Part shown: positions 1 through 5,693 of the stretch, one piece after another | Numbering within the stretch: the stretch's first letter is position 1 | Layout: the number at the start of each line of letters is the position of its first letter | Translations under genes and position numbers: made by a program | DNA from: Bacteroidota bacterium | GTDB taxonomy: Bacteria > Bacteroidota > Bacteroidia > Flavobacteriales > Flavobacteriaceae | Length of the DNA stretch: 6,516 nt | Assembly (NCBI GenBank): GCA_006227965.1 | Contig: SBFL01000326.1 | Span: forward strand, 1-6,516 | Reading direction: 5' to 3' | Notes under the pieces: model-generated | What the model was told of the DNA's origin: nothing | Seen by the model: only the letters and a program-made list of their open reading frames with translations | Databases searched by the model: none

Positions 1-350
1 GAGTTCAGCTATCGCTGGTGTATTGCAACGGCGCCCCGGCAGGGATATGCAAGCTCGATTTTGCAAAAGATTTCAAATCCATGACCCCGGGAAACTCCAT
101 TTTTTTAGAAAAGATCTACTTCAAGAATGCATTTACCGGCAAGGGCCTGGGAAGTGTACTAATCAGGGAGATCGTGCGGCAGGGCCGGGAAATGGGGAGG
201 CGGTTACTCTGGTTGGAGGCGATGCAAAAAGGGCCCGCCCTCTCTTTTTATTTAACACACGGTTTTAAGATCCTCGGGGCGACCCAGGTACCCCATCCGG
301 AAGTTCTGGAAGCGGAAAAAATGATGTGGGTGCTAGGCAGGGAGCTCTGA
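1..350 (+). CDS. GNAT-family N-acetyltransferase, C-terminal part (5' end outside window)
   Basis: The reading frame is open from the left edge (first whole codon at base 3) to a TGA at 348-350, giving 115 visible residues. A GTG at 18-20 is in frame, but the frame continues upstream of it, so this is probably an internal valine of a longer protein. The visible part carries the acetyl-CoA-binding core of the GNAT fold. The motif A strand and loop read LEKIYF...TGKGLG (visible residues 35-50), the equivalent of the [QR]xxGx[GA] pyrophosphate loop, with Thr in place of the usual Gln/Arg. Motif B ends in the typical A-x-x-F-Y-x-x-x-G-F pattern (79-88). Such enzymes move an acetyl group from acetyl-CoA to an amine in the cytosol; the acceptor cannot be told from this fragment. 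The gene converges on the DinB-type gene with only 6 bases between the stop codons. Family assignment is firm, substrate unknown. Confidence 0.88.
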   Translation, partial: VQLSLVYCNGAPAGICKLDFAKDFKSMTPGNSIFLEKIYFKNAFTGKGLGSVLIREIVRQGREMGRRLLWLEAMQKGPALSFYLTHGFKILGATQVPHPEVLEAEKMMWVLGREL

Positions 351-356
351 ATCAAA

Positions 357-902
357 TTAGGGATGCCACCCCTTTTCCTGAAGCAGGTTTTCAATATGGG
401 CATAATGATGGTTCCCGTGCCACACATACCTGCCGACGTTCTCTTCGAGGCTGGTAAGGCCGCTTTCCGGGTGCCGGAATTTCCTTTTCAATTGCCCGCG
501 ATCCAACCCTTCCAGGAGATATACGAGCTTCTCGTGCACGGCCCTGAGGTGATTCAGGGACAGGTTTATCGGGCCGGTTTGCGAATCAAACAAGGAGGCC
601 CAGGACTTTTCGTCATAGACCTTTATCAGAGGAGTGGATTCGGTCAGAGCCCATTTGAAACGCATATAGCTGTTGTGATGGCTGTCTGCCAGATGATGTA
701 CCACCTGCCGTATGGTCCATCCTCCGGGGCGGTAAGGGGTGTCAAGTTGCCTCGCGTCCAGGGGCTGTACGAGATCCGAAAGCTTATCCGGAAAACGCTT
801 AAGGTCCGATATCCAATTATGAAGTAACAAATCGGTGATCCGTTCGGGCACATCAAAGTGACCGATGGGATAGCGCAGCTTTTGGTTGGTATTATCTTTC
901 AT
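357..902 (-). CDS. DinB/YfiT-family metal-dependent hydrolase, putative bacillithiol transferase-like
   Basis: The protein has 181 residues, full length for the YfiT branch of the DinB four-helix-bundle family. It starts with the branch's characteristic LRYPIGHF (residues 9-16), then YRPGGWTIRQVVHHLADSH (57-75), a conserved RFKWALTE helix (81-88), and the C-terminal WHGNHHYAHI (161-170). The metal-site triad of the family (one His in helix 2, then HxxxH) maps to H69 or H70 plus H162 and H166, so the site looks intact. Bacillus subtilis YfiT (BstA) binds a divalent metal, and relatives transfer bacillithiol to electrophiles; whether this organism makes bacillithiol is not visible here, so the thiol substrate is inference. 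There is no signal peptide, so it should be cytosolic. The ATG at 900-902 fits the family N-terminus. No Shine-Dalgarno is seen, as is normal in Bacteroidota. A candidate promoter lies about 50 bases upstream. Confidence 0.9.
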   Translation of the reverse strand: MKDNTNQKLRYPIGHFDVPERITDLLLHNWISDLKRFPDKLSDLVQPLDARQLDTPYRPGGWTIRQVVHHLADSHHNSYMRFKWALTESTPLIKVYDEKSWASLFDSQTGPINLSLNHLRAVHEKLVYLLEGLDRGQLKRKFRHPESGLTSLEENVGRYVWHGNHHYAHIENLLQEKGWHP

Positions 903-1165
903 TACAAGGTCTTAATGGCATGGCCGGAATTTACGCCCGGTATGTGTCTGACCCGAAAAGTACGGGAAGACGCCTTTACCTCCAAATGGCAGCATATCCA
1001 TCCCAACCTTTCCAATTCCGGCAGGAAGGATACGAATTTGGGCCATTCGCGGAACAAAAGGTATGGAGCCGAACTCATTAATTTTCAAAGTATTTGGGAA
1101 AAAGTCCCTGATTCAGATTTATAAACACTACCTTCGCGCCATATTTTAATTTATATCTATTTATT
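903..1165. other. Intergenic region between divergent DinB-type and cold-shock genes
   Basis: This 263-base stretch separates two divergently transcribed genes. I see no convincing coding sequence: an 88-codon open frame on the plus strand (858-1124) overlaps the DinB-type gene start and has no recognisable motif. The left half holds a candidate promoter for the DinB-type gene (955-986). The last 30 bases before the cold-shock start are almost pure A/T, as expected for a translation leader in Bacteroidota. A near match to the -7 element for the plus strand, TACCTTCG, lies at 1129-1136, but no TTG lies 17-23 bases before it, so I do not call it as a promoter. A 9-base inverted repeat (GCCGGAATT at 923-931, AATTCCGGC at 1014-1022) is present but widely spaced and may be chance. 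Confidence 0.6.
955..986 (-). promoter_or_regulatory. Candidate Bacteroidota-type promoter for the DinB-type gene
   Basis: On the minus strand, TTTG (986-983) is followed after 20 bases by TACTTTTC (962-955). The group's consensus is TTTG/TTG, 17-23 bases, then TAnnTTTG, so only the last base of the -7 element differs. Transcription would start near 950 and leave a leader of about 48 bases before the ATG at 902. This is read by eye from a short degenerate pattern, so chance is possible. Confidence 0.35.
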
Positions 1166-1360
1166 ATGAGTAAAGGAACAGTTAAATTCTTCAATGAGTC
1201 CAAAGGATATGGATTCATCACAGAAGAAGGTTCACAGGAAGATCATTTTGTACACCACTCCGGCCTTATTGACGAAATTCGTGAGGGTGATGTTGTGGAA
1301 TTCGAACTGACACAGGGAAGAAAAGGCCTGAATGCCGTGGATGTTAAGGTCGTAGACTAA
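1166..1360 (+). CDS. Cold-shock domain protein (CspA family)
   Basis: A 64-residue single cold-shock domain, the usual length for free-standing CspA-type proteins. It begins MSKGTVKFFNESKGYGFI, which includes the RNP1 motif KGYGFI (residues 13-18) with its surface aromatics. The RNP2 segment reads HFVHHS (27-32) rather than the common VFVH-x-S, a variant I associate with flavobacterial members. The domain closes with GRKGLNAVDVKVV. These small beta-barrel proteins bind single-stranded RNA or DNA, melt secondary structure and act as RNA chaperones in the cytosol; some are cold induced and others constitutive, and the sequence does not decide which. The ATG at 1166 follows an A/T-rich leader with no Shine-Dalgarno. 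The gene is monocistronic: a strong terminator sits 24 bases after the stop codon and the next gene is convergent. Confidence 0.95.
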   Translation: MSKGTVKFFNESKGYGFITEEGSQEDHFVHHSGLIDEIREGDVVEFELTQGRKGLNAVDVKVVD

Positions 1361-1384
1361 GAGACATACATATTCTTTGTTATG

Positions 1385-1413
1385 ATCCCCGGCAGTGCCG
1401 GGGATTTTTTTTT
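1385..1413 (+). terminator. Rho-independent terminator of the cold-shock gene
   Basis: A perfect 9-base-pair stem, ATCCCCGGC (1385-1393) with GCCGGGGAT (1397-1405), closes a 3-base AGT loop. It runs straight into nine T residues (1405-1413). The T tract lies on the plus strand only, so it serves the cold-shock gene. In the opposite direction the hairpin is followed by CATAACAAAG without a T run, so it would be a poor terminator for the convergent isomerase gene. Confidence 0.93.
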
Positions 1414-1443
1414 GCCACAGATATTGAAAATAAAACGACGTAA

Positions 1444-2376
1444 TCAGGAGATTCCCTCAAGGGAAACGTCGAAGACAAGGACCGCATTGGGCGGGATAAC
1501 CCCTCCCGCACCCCTGGACCCGTAGGCCAGCTCAGGTGGCAGTATGAAACGGGCCTTATCACCCACGCGCAGCAATTGGATCCCTTCGTCCCAACCGGGG
1601 ATAACCTGTCCTTCTCCCAGGAGGAATTCTATCGGCTGATTCCTCTCAAAGGAACTGTCAAAGACGGTTCCATCCACAAGGGCCCCTCTGTAATGTACAG
1701 AAACCCGGTCCCCAGGGGAGGGTAGATCACCGTTTCCGGATTTGAGGATCCTATACCTGAGGCCGCTGCCGGTTTTTTCAAATCCTTCGGCAAGAGCTGC
1801 AAGACGTGCCTGCTGTTCATCGCGTTCCCTCTCCAGCCGATCCTCCCTTCCCCTGCGGAAAGATTCGAATGCAGCCACGGCATCCCAGCCCTCTGCTTCT
1901 TTACCCACCCGCAAAATCTCGAGGGATTCTATCCGGTCTCCCTGTTTAATGGTGTCTACCACTTCCTGACCTTCCTTCACGTGCCCGAAAACGGTGTGCT
2001 TGCGGTCCAGCCAGGGAGTTGGCACATGGGTGATGAAGAACTGGCTCCCGTTGGTGCCCGGCCCTGCATTGGCCATGGAAAGTATGCCGGGGCCATCGTG
2101 TCTTAGTTCGGGATGGAATTCATCGTCAAATTTGTATCCGGGATCCCCGGTGCCGGTTCCGCTGGGGCACCCCCCCTGTATCATGAAGTCATTGATGACA
2201 CGGTGAAAGATAAGCCCGTTGAAATAGGGTTCTCCGGCCTTCTTTGCCTGGTTGGTCAGGGTGCCTTCTGCAAGCCCTACAAAATTCCCCACGGTACCGG
2301 GGGTCTTTTCATGGGTCAGCCGGACGAGTATGCCTCCGCGGGAGGTGTTGAGTTTTGCGTAAATTCCGTCTTCCAT
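1444..2376 (-). CDS. Dual-domain peptidyl-prolyl isomerase: N-terminal cyclophilin fused to C-terminal FKBP
   Basis: A 310-residue protein joins two unrelated prolyl-isomerase folds. Residues about 5-155 are a cyclophilin with the active-site set intact: F57-H58-R59, F64-M65, Q67, S111-Q112-F113-F114, and W122-L123 with H127, matching human CypA R55, F60, M61, Q63, Q111, F113, W121, L122 and H126. Residues about 160-200 are a highly charged Arg/Glu-rich helix, probably a linker. Residues about 201-310 are an FKBP domain with Y229, F239-D240, F251, V258-I259, W262, Y285, I294 and F302, the FKBP12 drug-pocket residues. The Trp in the cyclophilin pocket predicts cyclosporin sensitivity, and the FKBP pocket predicts FK506 binding. 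There is no signal peptide, so a cytosolic folding role is likely. Cyclophilin-FKBP fusions are known as dual-family immunophilins, including from flavobacteria. The start at MEDGIYAKL fits the family and lies just behind a good promoter match. Confidence 0.95.
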   Translation of the reverse strand: MEDGIYAKLNTSRGGILVRLTHEKTPGTVGNFVGLAEGTLTNQAKKAGEPYFNGLIFHRVINDFMIQGGCPSGTGTGDPGYKFDDEFHPELRHDGPGILSMANAGPGTNGSQFFITHVPTPWLDRKHTVFGHVKEGQEVVDTIKQGDRIESLEILRVGKEAEGWDAVAAFESFRRGREDRLERERDEQQARLAALAEGFEKTGSGLRYRILKSGNGDLPSPGDRVSVHYRGALVDGTVFDSSFERNQPIEFLLGEGQVIPGWDEGIQLLRVGDKARFILPPELAYGSRGAGGVIPPNAVLVFDVSLEGIS

Positions 2377-2395
2377 AATAGATTTGTTTTGGCGG

Positions 2396-2425
2396 CAAAG
2401 GTACGCAAATTAGAGCGGTTTCGAA
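2396..2425 (-). promoter_or_regulatory. Candidate Bacteroidota-type promoter for the cyclophilin-FKBP gene
   Basis: The minus strand carries TACCTTTG (2403-2396), an exact match to the -7 element TAnnTTTG. Eighteen bases upstream is TTCG (2425-2422), one base off the TTTG -33 element. The expected transcription start near 2390 gives a short A-rich leader before the ATG at 2376. The site falls in the only gap between the peptidase stop (2445) and the isomerase start, which suggests the isomerase can be transcribed on its own as well as by read-through. Confidence 0.5.
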
Positions 2426-2444
2426 GTCCGGGAAAGACCTTCCC

Positions 2445-3902
2445 CTATCGTCCTTTTATGGGTTGTTGTACCGGGGTAAAACCGTATTTATCCACCAGGT
2501 AGACCAGGCCGGCCATTGCTGCTGCTCCCAGCTCCAGTTCCCGCCTGTTTACCGCTTCAAAGGTGTCGTTTTCAGCATGATGGTAATCAAAATACCGTTG
2601 CGAATCCGGACGGAGACCCGACAGCACCAGATCCTCGGACTTCAGCGGGCCGATATCTGCCCCACTCCCTCCCCTGACGAACTGATGGACCAGATAGGGT
2701 TCAAACAGGGGCTTCCAGTGGAGTATCCTCTCAAAGGCGGCATCAGAGCAATCAAAGGAGAAGCCGCGTGGGGTGAAGCCACCGGCATCACTCTCCAGGG
2801 CAAACAGGTGCCGCTCATTCTTTTGGCTGGCTACCTCAGCGTATTTACGGCCACCTCTGAGCCCGTTTTCCTCATTCATAAAGAGCACTACCCGGATCGT
2901 GCGTTTAGGGCGATACCCTGTTAACTTCAGAAGCCGGAGGACATCCATGCTCTGAACACAACCGGCCCCGTCATCGTGGGAACCATCTCCCAGATCCCAC
3001 GAATCCAGGTGTCCTCCGACCAGGATGACCTCATCGGGGAATTCACTCCCCCTGATCTCTCCGATCACATTATAGGACTCAACATCCGGCAGCTGACGGC
3101 AGCTCTGGCGGAAATAGAACCTGATTTCCGGGTTCAGGGTCAGCGTGGTGCTGAGCAGTTCCGCGCCGTTTGTGCTGATTGCAGCAGCGGGAATACGCTC
3201 CTGCAGGGTAAGTTCCCCGTAACTCATAGATCCCGTATGAGGAAAGTCGTCCAGCCGCAGGTTCATTGAACGTACGATGACACCCACTGCTCCATATTTT
3301 GCGGCTTCTGCCGCACCGGAATACCGTTGGTCCACGCAACCGGAATAGGACTGGAAAGTATTGATCAGGGCGGGGTCCATAGGACGGTTGTAAAAAACGA
3401 TCTTTCCTTCGATGGCATCCCTTCCCAGTTCCGGGAGATCCTCCACTCCCTGAACCTCGACCACCCCTGCCTTCAGCCCTCCCGCCGGCGTGGCAACTGA
3501 GCCCCCAAGGGCACAGACCGGAACATTATTGGTGATCCCGGGCTCGCTTTCGATATAAGCGAATTCGGCAGTGCCCCTCACCCATTTTGGGACCATGACG
3601 GGTTGCAGCCAAACCCTGTCCAGCCCGAGTTCTTCTAACTCTTTCTTAGTGTAATCAACGGCCTGCTGGGCCTGTACGCTCCCCGAAAGCCGCCCCCCGA
3701 TTTGATTGGAAAGGTGGTTGAGCCAGTCGTAGGCTTTCCCATCAGTAAGGGAAGCAGTGTAGATGCTTCTGAGCACTTCTGCATCCTGGTCCTGGGCAAA
3801 TGCTCCCTGGAATAACATTGCACAGCTCACGGCAAGGTACAGGGAAATTTTTATGCCAGGGAATTTGAATCGGCGGCAGCCTGTCAATCGCCTCATTTTC
3901 AT
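2445..3902 (-). CDS. Exported M28-family zinc metallopeptidase (carboxypeptidase Q/PGCP-like) with PA domain
   Basis: The protein has 485 residues. A basic N-region (1-18), a hydrophobic stretch (19-36) and the site AFA|QD (after A36) form a signal peptidase I leader, so it is exported, probably to the periplasm. I see no clear lipobox and no type IX secretion tail. Residues about 125-265 resemble a protease-associated (PA) insert (IEGKIVFYNRP, then AAKYGAVGVIV). The M28 catalytic domain follows with all two-zinc ligands: H298 in GGHLDSWD, D310 in HDDGAG, catalytic E344 and ligand E345 in MNEENG, D372 in ESDAGG, and H442 in YHHAENDT. Domain order and length match plasma glutamate carboxypeptidase-like enzymes, which cleave amino acids from dipeptides or peptide ends. 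The exact specificity (aminopeptidase or dipeptidase) is inferred. The ATG overlaps the PPK2 stop codon as ATGA, so translation is probably coupled to PPK2. Confidence 0.93.
   Translation of the reverse strand: MKMRRLTGCRRFKFPGIKISLYLAVSCAMLFQGAFAQDQDAEVLRSIYTASLTDGKAYDWLNHLSNQIGGRLSGSVQAQQAVDYTKKELEELGLDRVWLQPVMVPKWVRGTAEFAYIESEPGITNNVPVCALGGSVATPAGGLKAGVVEVQGVEDLPELGRDAIEGKIVFYNRPMDPALINTFQSYSGCVDQRYSGAAEAAKYGAVGVIVRSMNLRLDDFPHTGSMSYGELTLQERIPAAAISTNGAELLSTTLTLNPEIRFYFRQSCRQLPDVESYNVIGEIRGSEFPDEVILVGGHLDSWDLGDGSHDDGAGCVQSMDVLRLLKLTGYRPKRTIRVVLFMNEENGLRGGRKYAEVASQKNERHLFALESDAGGFTPRGFSFDCSDAAFERILHWKPLFEPYLVHQFVRGGSGADIGPLKSEDLVLSGLRPDSQRYFDYHHAENDTFEAVNRRELELGAAAMAGLVYLVDKYGFTPVQQPIKGR
3899..3902 (-). 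promoter_or_regulatory. ATGA stop/start overlap coupling PPK2 and M28 peptidase
   Basis: The TGA stop of the polyphosphate kinase (3901-3899) shares two bases with the ATG of the peptidase (3902-3900). This 4-base overlap is a common arrangement for translational coupling within one mRNA. The upstream bases on the minus strand, CTTAAAAAAGCACG, contain no Shine-Dalgarno, so ribosomes that terminate on PPK2 may be the main source of initiation on the peptidase. Confidence 0.75.
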
Positions 3903-4780
3903 CGTGCTTTTTTAAGTTCTTTGATATACTTATTCAGGTTGGCCTTTACTTCCGCATCGAGTTCCGGTTCCCGGATGTCCCTGAATCCTTCCAGCGCCTG
4001 CAGCAGGATACTGGCCACTATTACCCGGGCCCCTTCCTTGCTGTCGGAGGGAATGATGTACCAGGGTGCGTGGTCCGTAGTTGTTTTCCGGATAGCGTCC
4101 TGATAACATTCCTGATAGGCGTCCCAGAGTTCGCGCTCATCCAGGTCCCCAGGGGAAAACTTCCAGTTCTTCCTCGGCAACCGAAGCCTTCTGAGCAGGC
4201 GTTGGCGCTGTTCCTCCTTGGAAATATGCAGAAAGAACTTAAAAACGAGGGTTCCATTCTCGGCCAGGTGTCGCTCAAAATCATTGATCTGACGCAGCCG
4301 TCTTTCCCAGAACGCATCGTCTATGTCGTCTGTAGAGGTAACATCCGGCAGGTACTCTCCCAGAATGTATTCGGGGTGCACCCGCGTCACCAGTACATTT
4401 TCGTAGTGGGTCCTGTTGAAAACCCCGAATTTCCCGCGGGCAGGCAGTGCCACGTAATGCCTCCACAAATAATCGTGCTTACGCTCCAGCTCTGTTGGCA
4501 CCTTAAAGCTATGGACTACAACCCCCCTGGCGTTGAAATCCTTAAAGACTTCCCGGATCAGGCTGTCTTTGCCGGAAGTATCCATCCCCTGAAGGCATAC
4601 CAGGACTGCATATTTTCCGTGGGCGTACATTTTGTCCTGAAAATCGCCGAGGTCTCTTCTTACCTTGAGCAGGTGCTTCTCAAGTTTTTTCCCGCTCAAC
4701 CCAAAATCCTCAAGGGTTTTCCGGTCCGACAGGCAAACATCGGGACTGGCCCGATAAGCCGCTTCATCGATTTCTTTCAT
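3899..4780 (-). CDS. ppk2: Polyphosphate kinase 2 family protein (PPK2)
   Basis: Counted from the ATG at 4780, the protein has 293 residues, typical of single-domain PPK2 enzymes. These use inorganic polyphosphate to phosphorylate nucleoside mono- or diphosphates, or run in reverse, in the cytosol. Visible motifs are a Walker A loop GMDTSGKD (65-72, K71), the FNRTHYE segment (121-127) that contains the second conserved catalytic motif, FKFFLHISKEEQ (180-191), the Arg-rich lid with NWKFSPGDLDER (205-216), and HAPWYIIPSDSK (237-248). The pattern most resembles the short class III type (as in Meiothermus), which acts on AMP and ADP, but I cannot assign the class by eye. The frame stays open upstream to a GTG at 4861, adding 27 residues. 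I prefer the ATG because MKEID fits the usual PPK2 N-terminus. The gene heads a unit with the M28 peptidase (ATGA overlap). Confidence 0.93.
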   Translation of the reverse strand: MKEIDEAAYRASPDVCLSDRKTLEDFGLSGKKLEKHLLKVRRDLGDFQDKMYAHGKYAVLVCLQGMDTSGKDSLIREVFKDFNARGVVVHSFKVPTELERKHDYLWRHYVALPARGKFGVFNRTHYENVLVTRVHPEYILGEYLPDVTSTDDIDDAFWERRLRQINDFERHLAENGTLVFKFFLHISKEEQRQRLLRRLRLPRKNWKFSPGDLDERELWDAYQECYQDAIRKTTTDHAPWYIIPSDSKEGARVIVASILLQALEGFRDIREPELDAEVKANLNKYIKELKKAR

Positions 4781-4987
4781 GGGAGTAAGATAAAACAATT
4801 TGAGGTCTTCGGGTAATTCCTCCGGGAAAACGCCCCTTTGGTCGGAACCTTGTAAGTACACGCTGCAGCAGGCCGTAAAGGAAGGACGAATGATCGAATA
4901 AATTCGGACACTCAGGGCGGTTCCGGTAATTTTACCATACCCAAATCTGCCCCGGCTGCTAATTCAGCCGGACTGAAAACCTGTGCG
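4781..4987. other. Divergent intergenic region between PPK2 and the exported hypothetical protein
   Basis: Promoters for both flanking genes should lie here, since the genes are divergent. Bases 4781-4861 may instead be coding if PPK2 starts at the GTG at 4861. The rest contains three short inverted repeats: CGAAT-AA-ATTCG (4895-4906), GGTAA-TT-TTACC (4925-4936) and the longer hairpin at 4952-4971. A weak plus-strand promoter candidate pairs TTCG (4903-4906) with TAATTTTA (4927-4934) at 20-base spacing, each one base off consensus. On the minus strand CAGATTTG (4949-4942) is one base off the -7 element but lacks an upstream TTG. No convincing promoter can be fixed by eye, and nothing else is evident. 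Confidence 0.5.
4952..4971. repeat. Inverted repeat / potential hairpin upstream of the exported hypothetical protein
   Basis: CCGGCTG (4952-4958) and CAGCCGG (4965-4971) form a perfect 7-base-pair stem around a 6-base loop CTAATT. No T run follows on either strand, so it is not an intrinsic terminator. It ends 16 bases before the ATG at 4988 and could fold in that gene's 5' leader, or be a dyad operator for the divergent pair. Its function is not shown. Confidence 0.5.
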
Positions 4988-5680
4988 ATGAGACTACTAC
5001 AGTTGCTGTTGGGATTAGGATGTTCTTTTATCCTGATGTCTGCTTCCCCGGAAAAAGCATGTATTAATACCGAGGCCATAATCGGTTTGGTGAAGGACCA
5101 GACGGAGCAGGCCCTGGGCGAAAAAGATCTAAGCCTGATTCGCTATCACGCCTTCAAAGCGCTCAATACTATTGAAAGGTCCAAGGCACAACTCCAGGCC
5201 TGTGGATGTGATTACGCCAGGAAAAACCTCATGGAGAGCCTGGAAAACCTGAAGCTTTCCACCCGTGTAACCACCCTGGAGGGTATCCGGATACCACTTT
5301 CCAGGGCTGTGGAAAACATTTCGGCTGCCTGGGAAGCCCTGCAGCAGCATCCGCACTCACAAGAGAGCCCTTATGGGCAGAAGCTGATGCCGATTGAAAA
5401 AGCAACAACCGGTCAGGCCCAGGCCAGACGTGTCTTTGAGGAAGAAAGAATCCTTGAAACAAAAATAGAAGAGGCGCTACGGAACTACGAGCGTTCCCTG
5501 AATGACGTGGTGGAAGGCGTGCCCTGTGAGGAGGCACTGGTCTTTGTCCGCCGGATTTACACGCATAGTGAAAATCAGCTCCTGAGAGACGACCAGACCC
5601 CTGCAAAGCGGTTCTACAATTTACGCACCAGGGAAATTGCTGAAAATGCCCTGGACCGTCTCAGGGAATGCAGCCGGTAG
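4988..5680 (+). CDS. Exported alpha-helical protein of unknown function
   Basis: I do not recognise this 230-residue protein. It opens with a hydrophobic leader (residues 3-19, MRLLQLLLGLGCSFILMSAS) that suggests signal peptidase I cleavage around A19-S20. C12 sits too early and in the wrong setting (GLGC) for a lipobox. The mature part is rich in Glu, Arg, Leu and Ala and should be mostly helical, with a likely coiled-coil stretch at about 140-175. Five mature cysteines (C25, C72, C74, C180, C228) suit disulfides in the periplasm. The two halves look alike: Tyr-rich helix, Cys-acidic-x-Ala (C74, C180), then a helix ending in S/T-R-x-x-EN (105-110 and 214-220), which may reflect an internal duplication. 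It has no Shine-Dalgarno, like its neighbours. It is divergent from PPK2 and convergent with the response regulator (13-base gap), so it probably forms its own unit. The coding call is strong because the frame is long, has a leader and fits the gap between genes. Confidence 0.8.
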   Translation: MRLLQLLLGLGCSFILMSASPEKACINTEAIIGLVKDQTEQALGEKDLSLIRYHAFKALNTIERSKAQLQACGCDYARKNLMESLENLKLSTRVTTLEGIRIPLSRAVENISAAWEALQQHPHSQESPYGQKLMPIEKATTGQAQARRVFEEERILETKIEEALRNYERSLNDVVEGVPCEEALVFVRRIYTHSENQLLRDDQTPAKRFYNLRTREIAENALDRLRECSR

Positions 5681-5693
5681 GTGGCTCGGCACT

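Noticed and set aside
18..350. GTG at 18 as a true start for the GNAT gene
   Set aside because: The frame continues upstream to the window edge, and a GNAT domain starting there would lack its first strands and helices.
363..827. 154-codon plus-strand frame antisense to the DinB-type gene
   Set aside because: It lies wholly inside a clear YfiT-type gene and its translation shows no family features.
923..1022. 9-base inverted repeat GCCGGAATT/AATTCCGGC with arms 82 bases apart
   Set aside because: The arms are far apart and GCCGGAATT also occurs inside the DinB-type gene (about 475-483), so chance is the simpler explanation.
858..1124. 88-codon plus-strand frame between the DinB-type and cold-shock genes
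   Set aside because: It overlaps the DinB-type gene start antisense, has no leader, motif or protein-like composition, and covers the likely promoter of the DinB-type gene.
2430..2444. Small hairpin (GGGAA/TTCCC) directly after the M28 peptidase stop codon
   Set aside because: The stem is only 5-6 pairs with a G-U pair and no T run follows, so it is not a credible intrinsic terminator.
4070..4816. Long open frame (248 codons) on the plus strand, antisense to PPK2
   Set aside because: PPK2 on the other strand has all its family motifs; the antisense translation has no recognisable motif and is explained by the codon bias of the real gene.
5229..5606. 125-codon minus-strand frame downstream of the response regulator, considered as a displaced HTH domain
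   Set aside because: Its translation has no helix-turn-helix features and it is antisense to the exported-protein gene, which accounts for the open frame.
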